From Clostridiales bacterium UBA4039 (lineage in GTDB: Bacteria; Bacillota; Clostridia; Lachnospirales; Vallitaleaceae): a stretch of 64,000 bases of DNA. Position 1 is the stretch's first letter. Each line of letters opens with the position of its first letter. Position numbers and translations under genes: made by a program. This document shows positions 35,957-45,500 of this stretch, one piece after another. The stretch spans positions 25,222-89,221 of the forward strand of contig DGAD01000027.1 of the NCBI GenBank assembly GCA_002382805.1, given 5' to 3'. The notes beneath the pieces are model-generated. The model searched no databases and had not been told where the DNA came from. It was given only the letters and a program-made list of their open reading frames with translations.

Positions 35957-36256
35957 ATGAGCAAAAAGATAAAATCCGAGGAAGTCGATCTTCTATTTCA
36001 ATCTGTCCTTGCACTAGAGACGATTGAAGAATGCTATTTGTTTTTTGAAGATGTATGCACAGTCAATGAATTACATTCATTAGCACAACGTCTTCAGGTG
36101 GCAAAAATGTTAAGAGGACAACATACATATTTAGAGATAGCAGAAAAAACCGGAGCTTCAACAGCAACAATTAGTCGAGTGAATCGCTCACTTAACTATG
36201 GGAATGACGGATATGATATGGTCTTTCAACGTATAAACATCGAAGAAGAAGAGTAA
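35957..36256 (+). CDS. YerC/YecD family TrpR-like regulator
   Basis: 99 residues with an all-helical TrpR fold. Key parts are TVNELHSLAQRLQVAKML and the helix-turn-helix YLEIAEKTGASTATISRVNRSL. The family is a compact DNA-binding protein of largely unknown targets. It is preceded by AAAGGAG and ends at a good terminator, 84 bp before an OmpR-type pair. It may regulate its own operon with the PHP gene; this is inference. Confidence 0.9.
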   Translation: MSKKIKSEEVDLLFQSVLALETIEECYLFFEDVCTVNELHSLAQRLQVAKMLRGQHTYLEIAEKTGASTATISRVNRSLNYGNDGYDMVFQRINIEEEE

Positions 36257-36271
36257 GAAGGACATATTTTG

Positions 36272-36304
36272 ACAGACTAATTCATGGCGAGTTAGTCTGT
36301 TTTT
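36272..36304 (+). terminator. Terminator after the YerC-like gene
   Basis: ACAGACTAA (36272-36280) pairs with TTAGTCTGT (36292-36300), followed by TTTT. Confidence 0.85.
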
Positions 36305-36340
36305 GAGTTTAATGAAGAAAAAAGCGAGGAGGTCGTAAGC

Positions 36341-37018
36341 ATGTACAGTATTAATCTCTTATTTGTAGAAGATGATGAACGGATCCGAGAAATTGTACGC
36401 AAATATTTTGAAAAAGAGTCGTTTCATCTGTATGAAGCGGGAACAGGAAAACAAGCACAGCAATTATTAGAAGAACAAGACTTTCATTTGATTATTTTAG
36501 ATGTCATGTTACCGGATACAGATGGTTGGTCGCTACTTAAGGGGATTCGAAGAGAAAAAGATGTTCCTGTAATTATGCTTACGGCGCGTAGCGAGGAAGA
36601 GGACAAACTATTTGGGTTTGAGCTTGGCGCAGATGACTATATCACGAAGCCTTTTAGTACACGCTTACTCTTAGCAAGGGTCAAAGCAGTGCTTAAGCGC
36701 AATAATATTCAATCGGTTCATCATGAGATTCAGATAAATGGTATACGCATGAATAAGGACTATCGACAGGTCTATGTCGGTGATCAAAAACTGGATTTGA
36801 CCCCTATTGAGTATAGTCTCTTAATGTATTTTATGGATAACTTAAATATTGCCCTAAGCCGAAATCAAATCTTAAATCATGTTTGGGGATATGATTATTT
36901 TGGTGATGAGCGCACGGTAGATACGCATGTCAAACGGTTGCGAAAAAAACTGCTTACTCAAAGCGATTGTATTGAAACGATTCGTGGACATGGATATAGG
37001 ATGGTGAAGGACGAATGA
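36341..37018 (+). CDS. OmpR/PhoB-family response regulator
   Basis: 225 residues. Receiver motifs are the acidic pair in FVEDDERI, phosphoacceptor in LIILDVMLPDTDGW near residue 53, Thr in IMLTARSEEEDK and Lys in YITKPFSTRLLLARVK. The winged-helix output domain has LDLTPIEYSLL and the recognition helix region DERTVDTHVKRLRKKL. The gene overlaps the kinase gene by four bases, so the pair is coupled. Targets are unknown. Ribosome site GAGGAGG. Confidence 0.95.
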   Translation: MYSINLLFVEDDERIREIVRKYFEKESFHLYEAGTGKQAQQLLEEQDFHLIILDVMLPDTDGWSLLKGIRREKDVPVIMLTARSEEEDKLFGFELGADDYITKPFSTRLLLARVKAVLKRNNIQSVHHEIQINGIRMNKDYRQVYVGDQKLDLTPIEYSLLMYFMDNLNIALSRNQILNHVWGYDYFGDERTVDTHVKRLRKKLLTQSDCIETIRGHGYRMVKDE

Positions 37019-38394
37019 AAAGATCAATAGCCAGACAGATATTTATGGTTTTTTTAGGATTTGTTATCGCCTTATTTATTTTTTCAGGGATAGCGATACG
37101 TTTTTTTCTTCCAAACTATTACCGCAATCAAAAAATGAATGAACTGGAATCTTATACCCAGATGATTATTGAAGCCAAAGACCAGAATAAAGCGCTAGAA
37201 GAAATCATTGTTCTGTTTGATCAAATGCGCCAAGAGATTGGTGGAGAGGTATATACGATTGATGGGAAAGGGCAGGCAAGCGACATGTTTCGCCGGGGAT
37301 TAGGACGCAATCGTCCAACGCTTGAACATAACTATACATGGGAAGAAGATATTCTCAGTGAAACCTATGAGAATAAGCTAGGCGTTCGCATCTATGCCTT
37401 TGGTATCATATATGATAATCAACGCCTTGTGTATGAAGTATCCATCACTTCCCTTGAAGAAGCAGTACATGTAATGATGCAGTTTTTTGTCTACTTGTTT
37501 GTCATTGGATTGATGATAAGTGTGATTGGAGCGTTTTTTATCTCAAGGCAGATCTCTAAACCCATACAAGAATTAAATGCGCTGGCACTACAAATGAAAG
37601 ATAAAAAGGTGCATGATGTGATACTGTCGACGCGAGAAGATGAAATCGGTCAGCTCAATCAGTCCCTTATGCTGATGTATCAAGAACTGTTGTCCAATAT
37701 TCAGCGCCTGGAGTCTGAACTGACAAAAGAACGCGCAGTAGAAAAAATGAAAAAGCAGTTTTTAGCTCAGGCAACCCATGAATTAAAAACCCCGATTTCA
37801 GTGATTCGTGGTTATGCAGAACTGGTATATGATGGAATATATAAAGACGAGGAAGAACGAGACCACTATATAACCAGTATCTATAATGAGACAGAAGCTA
37901 TTAGCGGATTGATTAATGAGATTTTAGATTTTTCTAAAATGGAAAATGGATTTTTTAAGATTTATCCAAGTGCAGTGGATACAAGTGCTTGGGCAGACCA
38001 TATCATAAAAACATATGAAGAATATATTAAAATCCATGGTTTAGAGGTGGTCTGTGAGATGCGCCTTAATCATGACATGATAGACATAGACACAAACCGC
38101 ATGGAGCAAGTCATAAAGAACCTTATTGCAAATGCGGTTGAACATGCGAAATCAAAGGTCATTATAACATTTGCATGGGTCAATCAGCGACTCTATATTG
38201 CAGTAGAAAATGATGGTCCACCGATTGCATCTGAAGATATGCCCTATATTTTTGACAGCTTTTACAAACGTTCCGGAAAAAAATCAGGGACAGGATTAGG
38301 ACTTGCAATTGTCAAACAAATTGTTCTTCTCCATCATGGAGATTATCGCGTCGAAAACACGGAAGAAGGCGTTCGATTTACTGTGGTTATCTAG
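37015..38394 (+). CDS. Sensor histidine kinase (HAMP, HisKA)
   Basis: 459 residues. Membrane helices at about 10-30 and 155-180 flank a ~120-residue extracytoplasmic sensor. HAMP follows (ISRQISKPIQELNALALQMK), then HisKA with phosphorylated His in ATHELKTPISVIRGYAELV and a HATPase with IKNLIANAVEHA and GTGLGLAIVKQI. It is the cognate kinase of the preceding OmpR-type regulator. The sensor domain has no recognisable ligand site. It ends four bases into the convergent DUF1836 gene. Confidence 0.95.
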   Translation: MKRSIARQIFMVFLGFVIALFIFSGIAIRFFLPNYYRNQKMNELESYTQMIIEAKDQNKALEEIIVLFDQMRQEIGGEVYTIDGKGQASDMFRRGLGRNRPTLEHNYTWEEDILSETYENKLGVRIYAFGIIYDNQRLVYEVSITSLEEAVHVMMQFFVYLFVIGLMISVIGAFFISRQISKPIQELNALALQMKDKKVHDVILSTREDEIGQLNQSLMLMYQELLSNIQRLESELTKERAVEKMKKQFLAQATHELKTPISVIRGYAELVYDGIYKDEEERDHYITSIYNETEAISGLINEILDFSKMENGFFKIYPSAVDTSAWADHIIKTYEEYIKIHGLEVVCEMRLNHDMIDIDTNRMEQVIKNLIANAVEHAKSKVIITFAWVNQRLYIAVENDGPPIASEDMPYIFDSFYKRSGKKSGTGLGLAIVKQIVLLHHGDYRVENTEEGVRFTVVI

Positions 38395-39032
38395 GACTTT
38401 TTCTTCGTCTTTTGGGGTGCCTCTTCTTTGAGATAGTCATCAATTAATGAAGTAATCATGTGCTTTTGGGCAGAGGCCTGTATAGTAAATAGATAGGAGG
38501 TTGCAAAGATAGAGAGCAGTTTACGCTGTTTTTCATCCTTGACATCTTTAAAGAGGTCTTGTGCAACCTTGACGGTCTCTGTCGTGTGGTTTTCAAAAAG
38601 TGAAAAATGGGCAGCTTCGGTTGCTACAATCGCATCATGAAGCTCCTTCAAATTATCAAACCCTTCGGGTTTTTTTGTCTCTTCAGACATAAACATGTCT
38701 TGAATTGGAGTTAAGAGCTCCTTAATATCTCCAATAGATAAAATCGGTTTGAGGTAGTAGATAAACAGCATCAAGATAATATGATCATTGGTATATTTTT
38801 TTTTGTTGGTTGGTGGCAATAAGTTATACTTACTATAGTTGTTAATCATTGTCTTGGTGAGTATCTTATCTTCGGAAGAACGCTTGAATAATCCCAAGTG
38901 TTCGTTCATAAACGTGGTCACTTGATCCATATACAAATCGATATTTGGAATATCTGCAGAAGAGATACGGTCAAAATCTTGAATCATTTTTAGTTGATCT
39001 ATGATATAATCATCGAAATTTTTCTTTTCCAT
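38391..39032 (-). CDS. DUF1836 domain protein
   Basis: 213 residues. Residues ~60-150 hold the DUF1836 pattern ILTKTMINNYSKYNLLPPT-NKKKYTNDHIILMLFIYYLK, which resembles a MerR-type helix-turn-helix and suggests a DNA-binding regulator. The C-terminal part is helical, ending in a lysine-rich tail. Function is not established. It is convergent with the two-component genes and divergent from pcrA. Confidence 0.8.
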   Translation of the reverse strand: MEKKNFDDYIIDQLKMIQDFDRISSADIPNIDLYMDQVTTFMNEHLGLFKRSSEDKILTKTMINNYSKYNLLPPTNKKKYTNDHIILMLFIYYLKPILSIGDIKELLTPIQDMFMSEETKKPEGFDNLKELHDAIVATEAAHFSLFENHTTETVKVAQDLFKDVKDEKQRKLLSIFATSYLFTIQASAQKHMITSLIDDYLKEEAPQKTKKKS

Positions 39033-39190
39033 GATGGGCCTCCCCGGATGGTCATTATAAAAATAAACGTCGTATCTCTATATTATATAGTAATAAATAC
39101 TAGATGTAAACAGAAAAAGTCAGTGTAGAATATCTGTTCGTCTTATGTTATGATATGGGGTAGAATACTCCACAAAGGGAAGGTGCACTT

Positions 39191-41425
39191 ATGGATAAAT
39201 ACGCAACACTGAATGAACCGCAACGTCAGGCGGTGATGCATACGGATGGTCCATTGCTTTTATTAGCAGGAGCAGGATCAGGAAAAACACGTGTATTGAC
39301 ACATCGTATTGCATACTTAATTGAAGAAAAACATGTATTGCCATGGAAAATTATGGCGATTACGTTTACCAATAAAGCAGCCAAAGAAATGCGAGAGCGT
39401 GTGGACCGTCTCATTGGAGAGGGCGGTCAAGACGTCTGGGTGAGCACATTTCACTCCTCATGTGTTCGCATCCTTCGTCGATATATCGATGAGATTGATT
39501 ATGATCGTAATTTTAGTATTTATGATACCGACGATGCTAAAAAATTGATTCGTGAGATTATGAAAGAATATAATATTGACCCCAAGTATTTTAAGGAGTC
39601 TATGATCTTATCAGAAATCAGTAGTGCCAAAAACCAGCTTATCGGTCCCAAGGCTTTTCAAAAACAAGCCGAAGGCGATATGCGTAAGGAAGTCATTAGT
39701 CGTGTCTATAAGGAATATCAACAACGTTTGGTAAAAAATAACGCGTTGGATTTTGATGACCTCTTGTGTAAAACCGTTGAACTTTTTGAACAGCGACCGA
39801 AAGTCTTAGAATATTACCACAACTTGTTTAGCTACATCATGGTGGATGAGTACCAAGATACTAATGGTGTTCAGTTTCGCCTCGTAAAACTACTGGCGGA
39901 TAAGCATAAGAATCTTTGTGTGGTAGGAGATGATGATCAATCGATTTATCGTTTTCGAGGGGCAGATATTCGTAACATACTGGATTTTGAATCTGTATAT
40001 AAAGATGCAAAAGTTATTCGCTTAGAGCAAAACTATCGATCAACCAAGAATATCTTGGAAGCAGCAAATGAAGTGATTCGTAATAATCGAAAACGTAAGG
40101 CAAAGAAGTTATGGACGGATAATCCGGACGGGGAAAGAATCCATCATGTTCAGGTTAATTCAGAATCCGAAGAAGCTAGGTTCATTACCGATACGATTGT
40201 GCATGGAATTGAAGACGAAGGACATGAGTATTATCATTATGCCATTCTCTATCGAACCAATGCTCAGTCCCGATTATTGGAGGAAGGTCTGGTGCGTTCA
40301 GGGATTCCTTATCGATTAGTTGGCGGAGTATCATTTTATCAGCGAAAAGAGATCAAAGACATTATTGCATATCTTAAAGTGTTAAATAACAGCACAGATG
40401 AAATAGCAGCAAAACGAATTATTAATGTTCCTAAGCGAGGCATCGGTAATACCACGGTTGAACGCATTCAAGAATATGTCAGTATCAGCGGTCAGTCCTT
40501 TATGGAAGGGGTTAACGATATTGAGAGTATTCCTAATATTAGTCGAGGTAAGAAAAATGTCGCAGAATTTGCCTTGATGATGCATGAACTAAAGATTTTG
40601 GCAGATCAAGGAAAGCTTAAGCGCCTAATGGAAGAGCTACTAGAGCGTACAGGATATATCGAAAGTCTTAAGGCAGATGATCCTCTAAAAGCAGAAGAAC
40701 GTTCAGATAATATCGGTGAACTGGTCTCTAAGCTGTATACTTATATAGAAGAAACTGAAGCGGCAGGGGAAGAACCAACCCTTAATGCCTTCCTGGAAGA
40801 TGTTGCCCTGGTTGCAGATATTGACCAAATGGAAGATGATGATAATAAAGTTATCTTAATGACCTTACATAGTGCAAAAGGACTAGAGTTTCCTATTGTG
40901 TTTATGGCGGGAATGGAAGATGGATTGTTCCCAAGTTACATGAGTATGAACTCCGGGCTTGAAGAGGATATTGAAGAAGAGCGTCGTCTATGTTATGTAG
41001 GAATTACACGTGCCCAAGATAAGCTCTATATGACCAGCGCACGTTCTAGAATGCTCTATGGAAATACCAACTATAACCCGGTCTCCCGATTTGTCGCAGA
41101 GATTCCAAAAGAACTGCTTGATAGCAATGCGGTCTCAGGTCAAAGCGACCTAGAGAGTCAAGGTATATATAATCCTATTGAAGAACGTGCTCGCCGTAAG
41201 GCAAGTTTTAAAGAGAAACCTTACAACATGGAATCTAAGATTCCGGCACCGGAAGGCGTCGTCTTAGATTATGATGCCGGAGATTTAGTTAAGCATCCAA
41301 AATACGGCATCGGCCAGGTAAAATTGATTGAAGCTGGTGGTGCAGATTATCAAGTTACGGTGAACTTTCCAAGCCATGGTAAGAAAAAGCTGATTGCCAG
41401 TTTTGCCGGTTTAAAAAAAATATAG
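39191..41425 (+). CDS. pcrA: ATP-dependent DNA helicase PcrA (UvrD family)
   Basis: 744 residues with all SF1 motifs: Q-like start LNEPQRQAVMH, Walker A LLLAGAGSGKTRVLTHR, AITFTNKAAKEM, DEYQDTN (motif II), VGDDDQSIYRFRGAD (III), RLEQNYRST (IV), TLHSAKGLEFPIVF (V) and RLCYVGITRAQD (VI). The C-terminal GDLVKHPKYGIGQV region is the PcrA RNA-polymerase-interaction (Tudor-like) domain. It unwinds 3'-5' in repair and restart of replication. Ribosome site GGGAAGG. Confidence 0.97.
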   Translation: MDKYATLNEPQRQAVMHTDGPLLLLAGAGSGKTRVLTHRIAYLIEEKHVLPWKIMAITFTNKAAKEMRERVDRLIGEGGQDVWVSTFHSSCVRILRRYIDEIDYDRNFSIYDTDDAKKLIREIMKEYNIDPKYFKESMILSEISSAKNQLIGPKAFQKQAEGDMRKEVISRVYKEYQQRLVKNNALDFDDLLCKTVELFEQRPKVLEYYHNLFSYIMVDEYQDTNGVQFRLVKLLADKHKNLCVVGDDDQSIYRFRGADIRNILDFESVYKDAKVIRLEQNYRSTKNILEAANEVIRNNRKRKAKKLWTDNPDGERIHHVQVNSESEEARFITDTIVHGIEDEGHEYYHYAILYRTNAQSRLLEEGLVRSGIPYRLVGGVSFYQRKEIKDIIAYLKVLNNSTDEIAAKRIINVPKRGIGNTTVERIQEYVSISGQSFMEGVNDIESIPNISRGKKNVAEFALMMHELKILADQGKLKRLMEELLERTGYIESLKADDPLKAEERSDNIGELVSKLYTYIEETEAAGEEPTLNAFLEDVALVADIDQMEDDDNKVILMTLHSAKGLEFPIVFMAGMEDGLFPSYMSMNSGLEEDIEEERRLCYVGITRAQDKLYMTSARSRMLYGNTNYNPVSRFVAEIPKELLDSNAVSGQSDLESQGIYNPIEERARRKASFKEKPYNMESKIPAPEGVVLDYDAGDLVKHPKYGIGQVKLIEAGGADYQVTVNFPSHGKKKLIASFAGLKKI

Positions 41426-41534
41426 ATAAGGTCTGTTAAAAGTTTCAACTTATGATATAATAAACATATGTATGACAAAGTAAGGAAATGTTTTTGTGGA
41501 ATACAAAAAATGAGAAGGGACGTGAAGAGGAATG

Positions 41535-41873
41535 ATGGATTTTATGAAAAAAGATGACTTAGTGAGTTTAAAGCAAGTCGAAGATTTTCTACAAAGATTC
41601 GGCAAGAAGGCAGATGTTCAAGAGAAGAGAGCAAAGACTTGGTTAATCATCAGTATAGCGATCCTTGTGTTAGCGGTTGCAGCCGTAGTCGTGTATAAGG
41701 TATTCTTCTATGAGAGCGACGACTTTGATGATTTTGATGAATATGATGACGATTTTGACGACATGGATTATGATGATGATTATGACGATTTTGATGACTT
41801 CGAAGACGAAGATGACTTCGTTGATGATCTTGAAGAAGATCTAGAAGAAGCACAAGACGATGTAGAAAAGTAA
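41535..41873 (+). CDS. Membrane-anchored protein with extremely acidic tail
   Basis: 112 residues from the second of two adjacent ATG codons (41532 and 41535), both close to GAAGAGG. Residues ~1-35 are soluble with many Lys and Asp, 36-57 form one membrane helix (TWLIISIAILVLAVAAVVVY) and the last ~50 residues are almost only Asp, Glu, Phe and Tyr (repeated DDFDD-type units). If N-in, the acidic tail is outside the cell. No family recognised. It sits between pcrA and rlmD and ends at a terminator. Confidence 0.7.
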   Translation: MDFMKKDDLVSLKQVEDFLQRFGKKADVQEKRAKTWLIISIAILVLAVAAVVVYKVFFYESDDFDDFDEYDDDFDDMDYDDDYDDFDDFEDEDDFVDDLEEDLEEAQDDVEK

Positions 41874-41888
41874 TCATATGAATACACA

Positions 41889-41916
41889 AAGAACTGCTCG
41901 AAGGAGCAGTTCTTTT
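41889..41916 (+). terminator. Terminator before rlmD
   Basis: AGAACTGCTC pairs with GAGCAGTTCT around GAAG, a stable tetraloop-type hairpin, then TTTT. Confidence 0.88.
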
Positions 41917-41958
41917 AAATGTAACAGTAAGTGCTATAGATGGAGGAATGACAATTCA

Positions 41959-43329
41959 ATGAAAAAAAAGCAAGAATTTGTAGGTGTTGTAGAGAAAGTT
42001 GACTTTCCCAATAAAGGGTATGTCAAAGTAGAGGAAGAAACGGTTATCGTAAAGAATGTAATCCCCGGCCAAGAGGTGCGTGGGATTACGACAAAACGAC
42101 GTAATGGCAAATTCTTGGGGAGACTTTTAGAAACGGTTCAACCAGCACCTGATGCAGTTGAGGCGCCTTGTCCGGTTTTTGGAGAATGTGGAGGATGCCT
42201 CTACCAATCCATGCCTTATGAAAAACAATTGCAACTTAAGGAGACACAAGTACGCCAGATGATTGAAAAGGTGACCGGACCTCTTGAAGAACGCTATGAA
42301 GGCATTGTGGCAAGTCCTGAGATATTTGGCTATCGTAACAAGATGGAGTACTCCTTTGGCGATACAAAAAAAGACGGTCCCCTTGTCTTAGGCATGCATA
42401 AGCGTGGAAGTACCTATGATATCAGTCCTGCCGGTGAGTGCCAAATCGTACATGAAGACTTTAATAAGATTCTTAATTATACGGTTGAACGCTTCCGCCA
42501 AGATAATCTAACCTATTATCATAAGCGTAGCCATGAAGGTTACCTGCGTTACCTTCTAGTTCGACGAGGCGTCAATACACAAGAGATTATGGTAAACCTT
42601 GTCACCTCCTCCCAGCTAGATTATGACCTAAAGCCTTGGCTAGACGGTCTGGTTCAATTAGCTGAAGAGGACTTAGATCATGGGTTGGTATCTGTGGTTC
42701 ATACCGTATCTGATACTTTGTCCGACGCAGTAAAGCCGGAAGATGTACACTTACTCCATGGGCGAGACTTTATCTATGAAGAGCTTCTGGGACTGCGCTT
42801 TAAGATCTCTCCCTTTAGCTTTTTCCAGACGAATTCACTCGGGGCTGAGAAGCTCTATGATGTTGTCCGCCATTATATTGGTGAGACGAAGGATAAGATT
42901 GTCTTTGACCTATATTCCGGCACCGGAACCATTACGCAACTCTTAGCTCCTGTTGCTCAAAAGGCTGTCGGAGTCGAGATTGTTGAAGAAGCGGTAGAGG
43001 CTGCTAAGGAAAATGCAGAACTTAATCAACTGTCTAACTGCGAATTTATCGCAGGTGATGTCCTAGCAGTCCTTGATGACTTGACAGACAAACCGGACTT
43101 AATCGTCTTAGACCCACCAAGGGATGGCATTCATCCAAAGGCTCTCCCTAAGATTATCGACTTTGGTGTAGATACCATGGTTTATGTTAGTTGTAAACCC
43201 ACATCCTTAGCTAGAGACCTTGTAGTCCTACAAGAAGCCGGATATGTGGTTCAAAAGATGACCTTAGTTGATTTATTTCCGCATACGTATCATGTTGAGA
43301 CAATTTGTCTTTTAAAGCGTTGTAAATAG
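41959..43329 (+). CDS. rlmD: 23S rRNA (uracil-C5)-methyltransferase RlmD
   Basis: 456 residues from ATG 41959. An N-terminal TRAM domain (FVGVVEKVDFPNKGYVKVE) precedes a [4Fe-4S] cluster motif with Cys71, Cys77 and Cys80 (CPVFGECGGC); a fourth Cys lies in PAGECQIVH. SAM-binding segment FDLYSGTGTITQLLA, catalytic DPPRDGIHP and the nucleophile Cys in VYVSCKPTSLARD are all present. It methylates a uridine of 23S rRNA. It is the last gene of ordinary chromosome; accessory DNA starts within 20 bp of the stop. Confidence 0.95.
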   Translation: MKKKQEFVGVVEKVDFPNKGYVKVEEETVIVKNVIPGQEVRGITTKRRNGKFLGRLLETVQPAPDAVEAPCPVFGECGGCLYQSMPYEKQLQLKETQVRQMIEKVTGPLEERYEGIVASPEIFGYRNKMEYSFGDTKKDGPLVLGMHKRGSTYDISPAGECQIVHEDFNKILNYTVERFRQDNLTYYHKRSHEGYLRYLLVRRGVNTQEIMVNLVTSSQLDYDLKPWLDGLVQLAEEDLDHGLVSVVHTVSDTLSDAVKPEDVHLLHGRDFIYEELLGLRFKISPFSFFQTNSLGAEKLYDVVRHYIGETKDKIVFDLYSGTGTITQLLAPVAQKAVGVEIVEEAVEAAKENAELNQLSNCEFIAGDVLAVLDDLTDKPDLIVLDPPRDGIHPKALPKIIDFGVDTMVYVSCKPTSLARDLVVLQEAGYVVQKMTLVDLFPHTYHVETICLLKRCK

Positions 43330-43345
43330 GGGGCTTAAGCTAATT

Positions 43346-44185
43346 TTGATATGTATCATGGGTAAGAACATGTTAGCTCATAAGTTGAGCATATCCAATG
43401 ATGACAAGTTTCCGAACGCTTGTGCGCGTCTCCTTTGTACCGAGATCATGAAAAAGTATGGTGTGAAAAATAAAAACGAGATTGCAATTCTTTGTAGAGG
43501 TAATGGCACAGCTGAAAAATGTTATGAATTTTTGTCAACTCCTTCAAAATTATTTGTTGATACGGAATTAGATAGGTTTTCTGCATATTGGGCGAGATTG
43601 TTTTGTGATTTTTTGCAATGTTATTATGATAAGAACATATTCAAAATCGATTTTGTGGAGAAATATATAAACAGTGAATATGAACCGAAGAAATATCAAA
43701 AGGTTTTATGTATTGTAGATAGATTGTTTGACACGACTGAAGAAAATTTAAAAAATGAAATTGAAGATATTGTTAATCTTTCGATGATTATTTATCCAGA
43801 ATATGAGAATCATGAAATTGTTGATTTAATGGTTGAGATATTGAATAACAAAGATATGCTTGAAGGCTTTAAACCAGCATCAGTGGAGGAAATATGTATT
43901 TTAACATTGCACAAAGTCAAAGGGTTAGAATACAAAGTGGCATTCTTAATGGATTTATATAAATGGGTTTACCCTTTTGAAGATTGATCTGAAGAGGACT
44001 ACAACCAAAGCTTGAACCTACATTATGTTGGTATTACTAGAGCGATTGAAGTTTGCTATATCATGCAGGGGACGCAATGCTATAGAGCCAGATACAAGGA
44101 TTATTATAAAGCAGAAGAATCTCCATTTTCACACTTGAATGGACTTAATGATTTCAGACGAATTACTACTTGGGAGAAAAAGTGA
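43346..44185 (+). pseudogene. 3' remnant of a UvrD/Rep-type helicase with an internal TGA
   Basis: The frame from 43346 lacks a start, Walker A and motif II. It keeps the second helicase half: TLHKVKGLEYKVAFLMDLYK (motif V), then a TGA at 43985-43987, then LHYVGITRAIEVCYI (motif VI) in the same frame, ending at TGA 44183-44185. The continued reading for 65 codons past the TGA shows a recent nonsense mutation in an already truncated gene. The next gene starts 26 bp later and encodes a PD-(D/E)XK-like protein, so the two may once have formed a helicase-nuclease defence pair. Confidence 0.82.
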
Positions 44186-44211
44186 GATTCTTAAAAGAAA
44201 GGAGTATTTAT

Positions 44212-45330
44212 ATGGCGAATTCTGTGCAATCTATGAGGATTGTGTTTGATGTTGTCAAAGCTGCGAGAGACAACAATAATTCTTTTTCTGATGATGACAT
44301 CCAGAGAATGTTACAATCAATAGTAGCAGATGAAAACACTCGAAACAGATATCATAATTTTTCTAAGGGATACTATTCAGAAGAACTCTTTCGAAGAATT
44401 TACTCACTCTTGCCATGGGTAAAATTGATTACACCACTAGGGCAAGAGCAATTTCCAGAAGAGTCAAAAGTTGATATGCAAGTACCTGATTTTGAAATAA
44501 TGTATGAAGCGGGAAACCCTAATAATATTAAGAAAATTTTTGTCGAGGCGAAGTTGGTAGATGGTGATAAGAAAACTTTTGAACTGCTAAAACATACTTA
44601 TAATGTTCTAAAAAAATATGAAGATAATTCTAAAAGTCCATTAGTATTTGCTGTTTTTTGGAGGAAGCAAATGATATGGACTGTGAATTCTATAGAATCA
44701 TTTTCAGAGAAGAGTAGTTCTTATAAAATTTCATTTGAGGACGCGTGTAAAAACGATCTCTCTGCTATTTTTGGAGATTACACATACTTGTTTAGAAAAA
44801 GACCATTTAGAAAGACAAATTTCTCTAACTTAGAAAATACTCAGAGCAACTTTTTTTATAAACATGAAAAATACGGAAACCCAATTTATGAGGGATTGTC
44901 ATTATTTGGCGATGAGTATGATGAACTATGCGCTTTGGAAACACCTGTATTAGATTGTGCATTTAAGTTTAATGAAATCGAGTCATGTAGAACTAATGAA
45001 TTTGAGACCGAATTGTTAGAACAATTGGTGGATGAAACATATGTATATAGGCTATCTTCGTTGATGCTCGGATATCTATTAAAAACATATTTCTACAATA
45101 ATAATGATATGTATTGCCGGGAACATGTGATTGTAAAAAGTACTTTTGGAATTGTTGATACGGTAAGAAAAAAAATTGGTGGAGAAAAATTTTATTTGTT
45201 GCCACATGATATAAAACCTTCAATCAATGAATTGATCAATATTCAATTTGGAAATGTTCCGAGAATTTATAAGGCATTTACTGACACAAGTAGAGAAGAT
45301 GACCTAAATATACTATGTAGTCATGATTAG
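44212..45330 (+). CDS. PD-(D/E)XK nuclease-like protein
   Basis: 372 residues from ATG 44212, preceded by AAAGGAG. Residues 90-115 show a restriction-endonuclease core: VPDFEI with Asp93, then IFVEAKLV with Glu112-x-Lys114. An earlier helix, YSEELFRRIYSLLP, would complete the fold. The C-terminal ~200 residues show no motif I recognise. Such proteins cleave DNA in restriction or defence systems. Its place behind a helicase fragment in a defence-rich island supports this, but no system name can be given. Codon use is AT-rich compared with rlmD. Confidence 0.6.
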   Translation: MANSVQSMRIVFDVVKAARDNNNSFSDDDIQRMLQSIVADENTRNRYHNFSKGYYSEELFRRIYSLLPWVKLITPLGQEQFPEESKVDMQVPDFEIMYEAGNPNNIKKIFVEAKLVDGDKKTFELLKHTYNVLKKYEDNSKSPLVFAVFWRKQMIWTVNSIESFSEKSSSYKISFEDACKNDLSAIFGDYTYLFRKRPFRKTNFSNLENTQSNFFYKHEKYGNPIYEGLSLFGDEYDELCALETPVLDCAFKFNEIESCRTNEFETELLEQLVDETYVYRLSSLMLGYLLKTYFYNNNDMYCREHVIVKSTFGIVDTVRKKIGGEKFYLLPHDIKPSINELINIQFGNVPRIYKAFTDTSREDDLNILCSHD

Positions 45331-45500
45331 TTGTGTTTTTCAGGGAATGAAGCACCAAAATTGTCCATAAATTACTCGTTTGCAATTATTCGCATAAGAT
45401 GTGAATCTTTGTTAAAACAAATCTATATAAAATATTTTTTTTAACATAAAAATTGTGCCCAATTTATTTTCTTTTTTACTGATTTTATTAAGGAGAGCAT

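Noticed and set aside
41710-41870. Tandem DNA repeat or CRISPR-like array
   Set aside because: The GAT/GAC periodicity comes from acidic codons in a coding frame; units are irregular and no spacers exist.
43985-43987. TGA as a recoding (selenocysteine) codon in the helicase
   Set aside because: Gene is already truncated at its 5' end and the position between motifs V and VI is not a known selenocysteine site; a nonsense mutation is simpler.
43346-45330. Gabija system (helicase GajB with GajA)
   Set aside because: The helicase fragment could fit, but the neighbour lacks an ABC ATPase/TOPRIM OLD-type protein, so the name is not justified.
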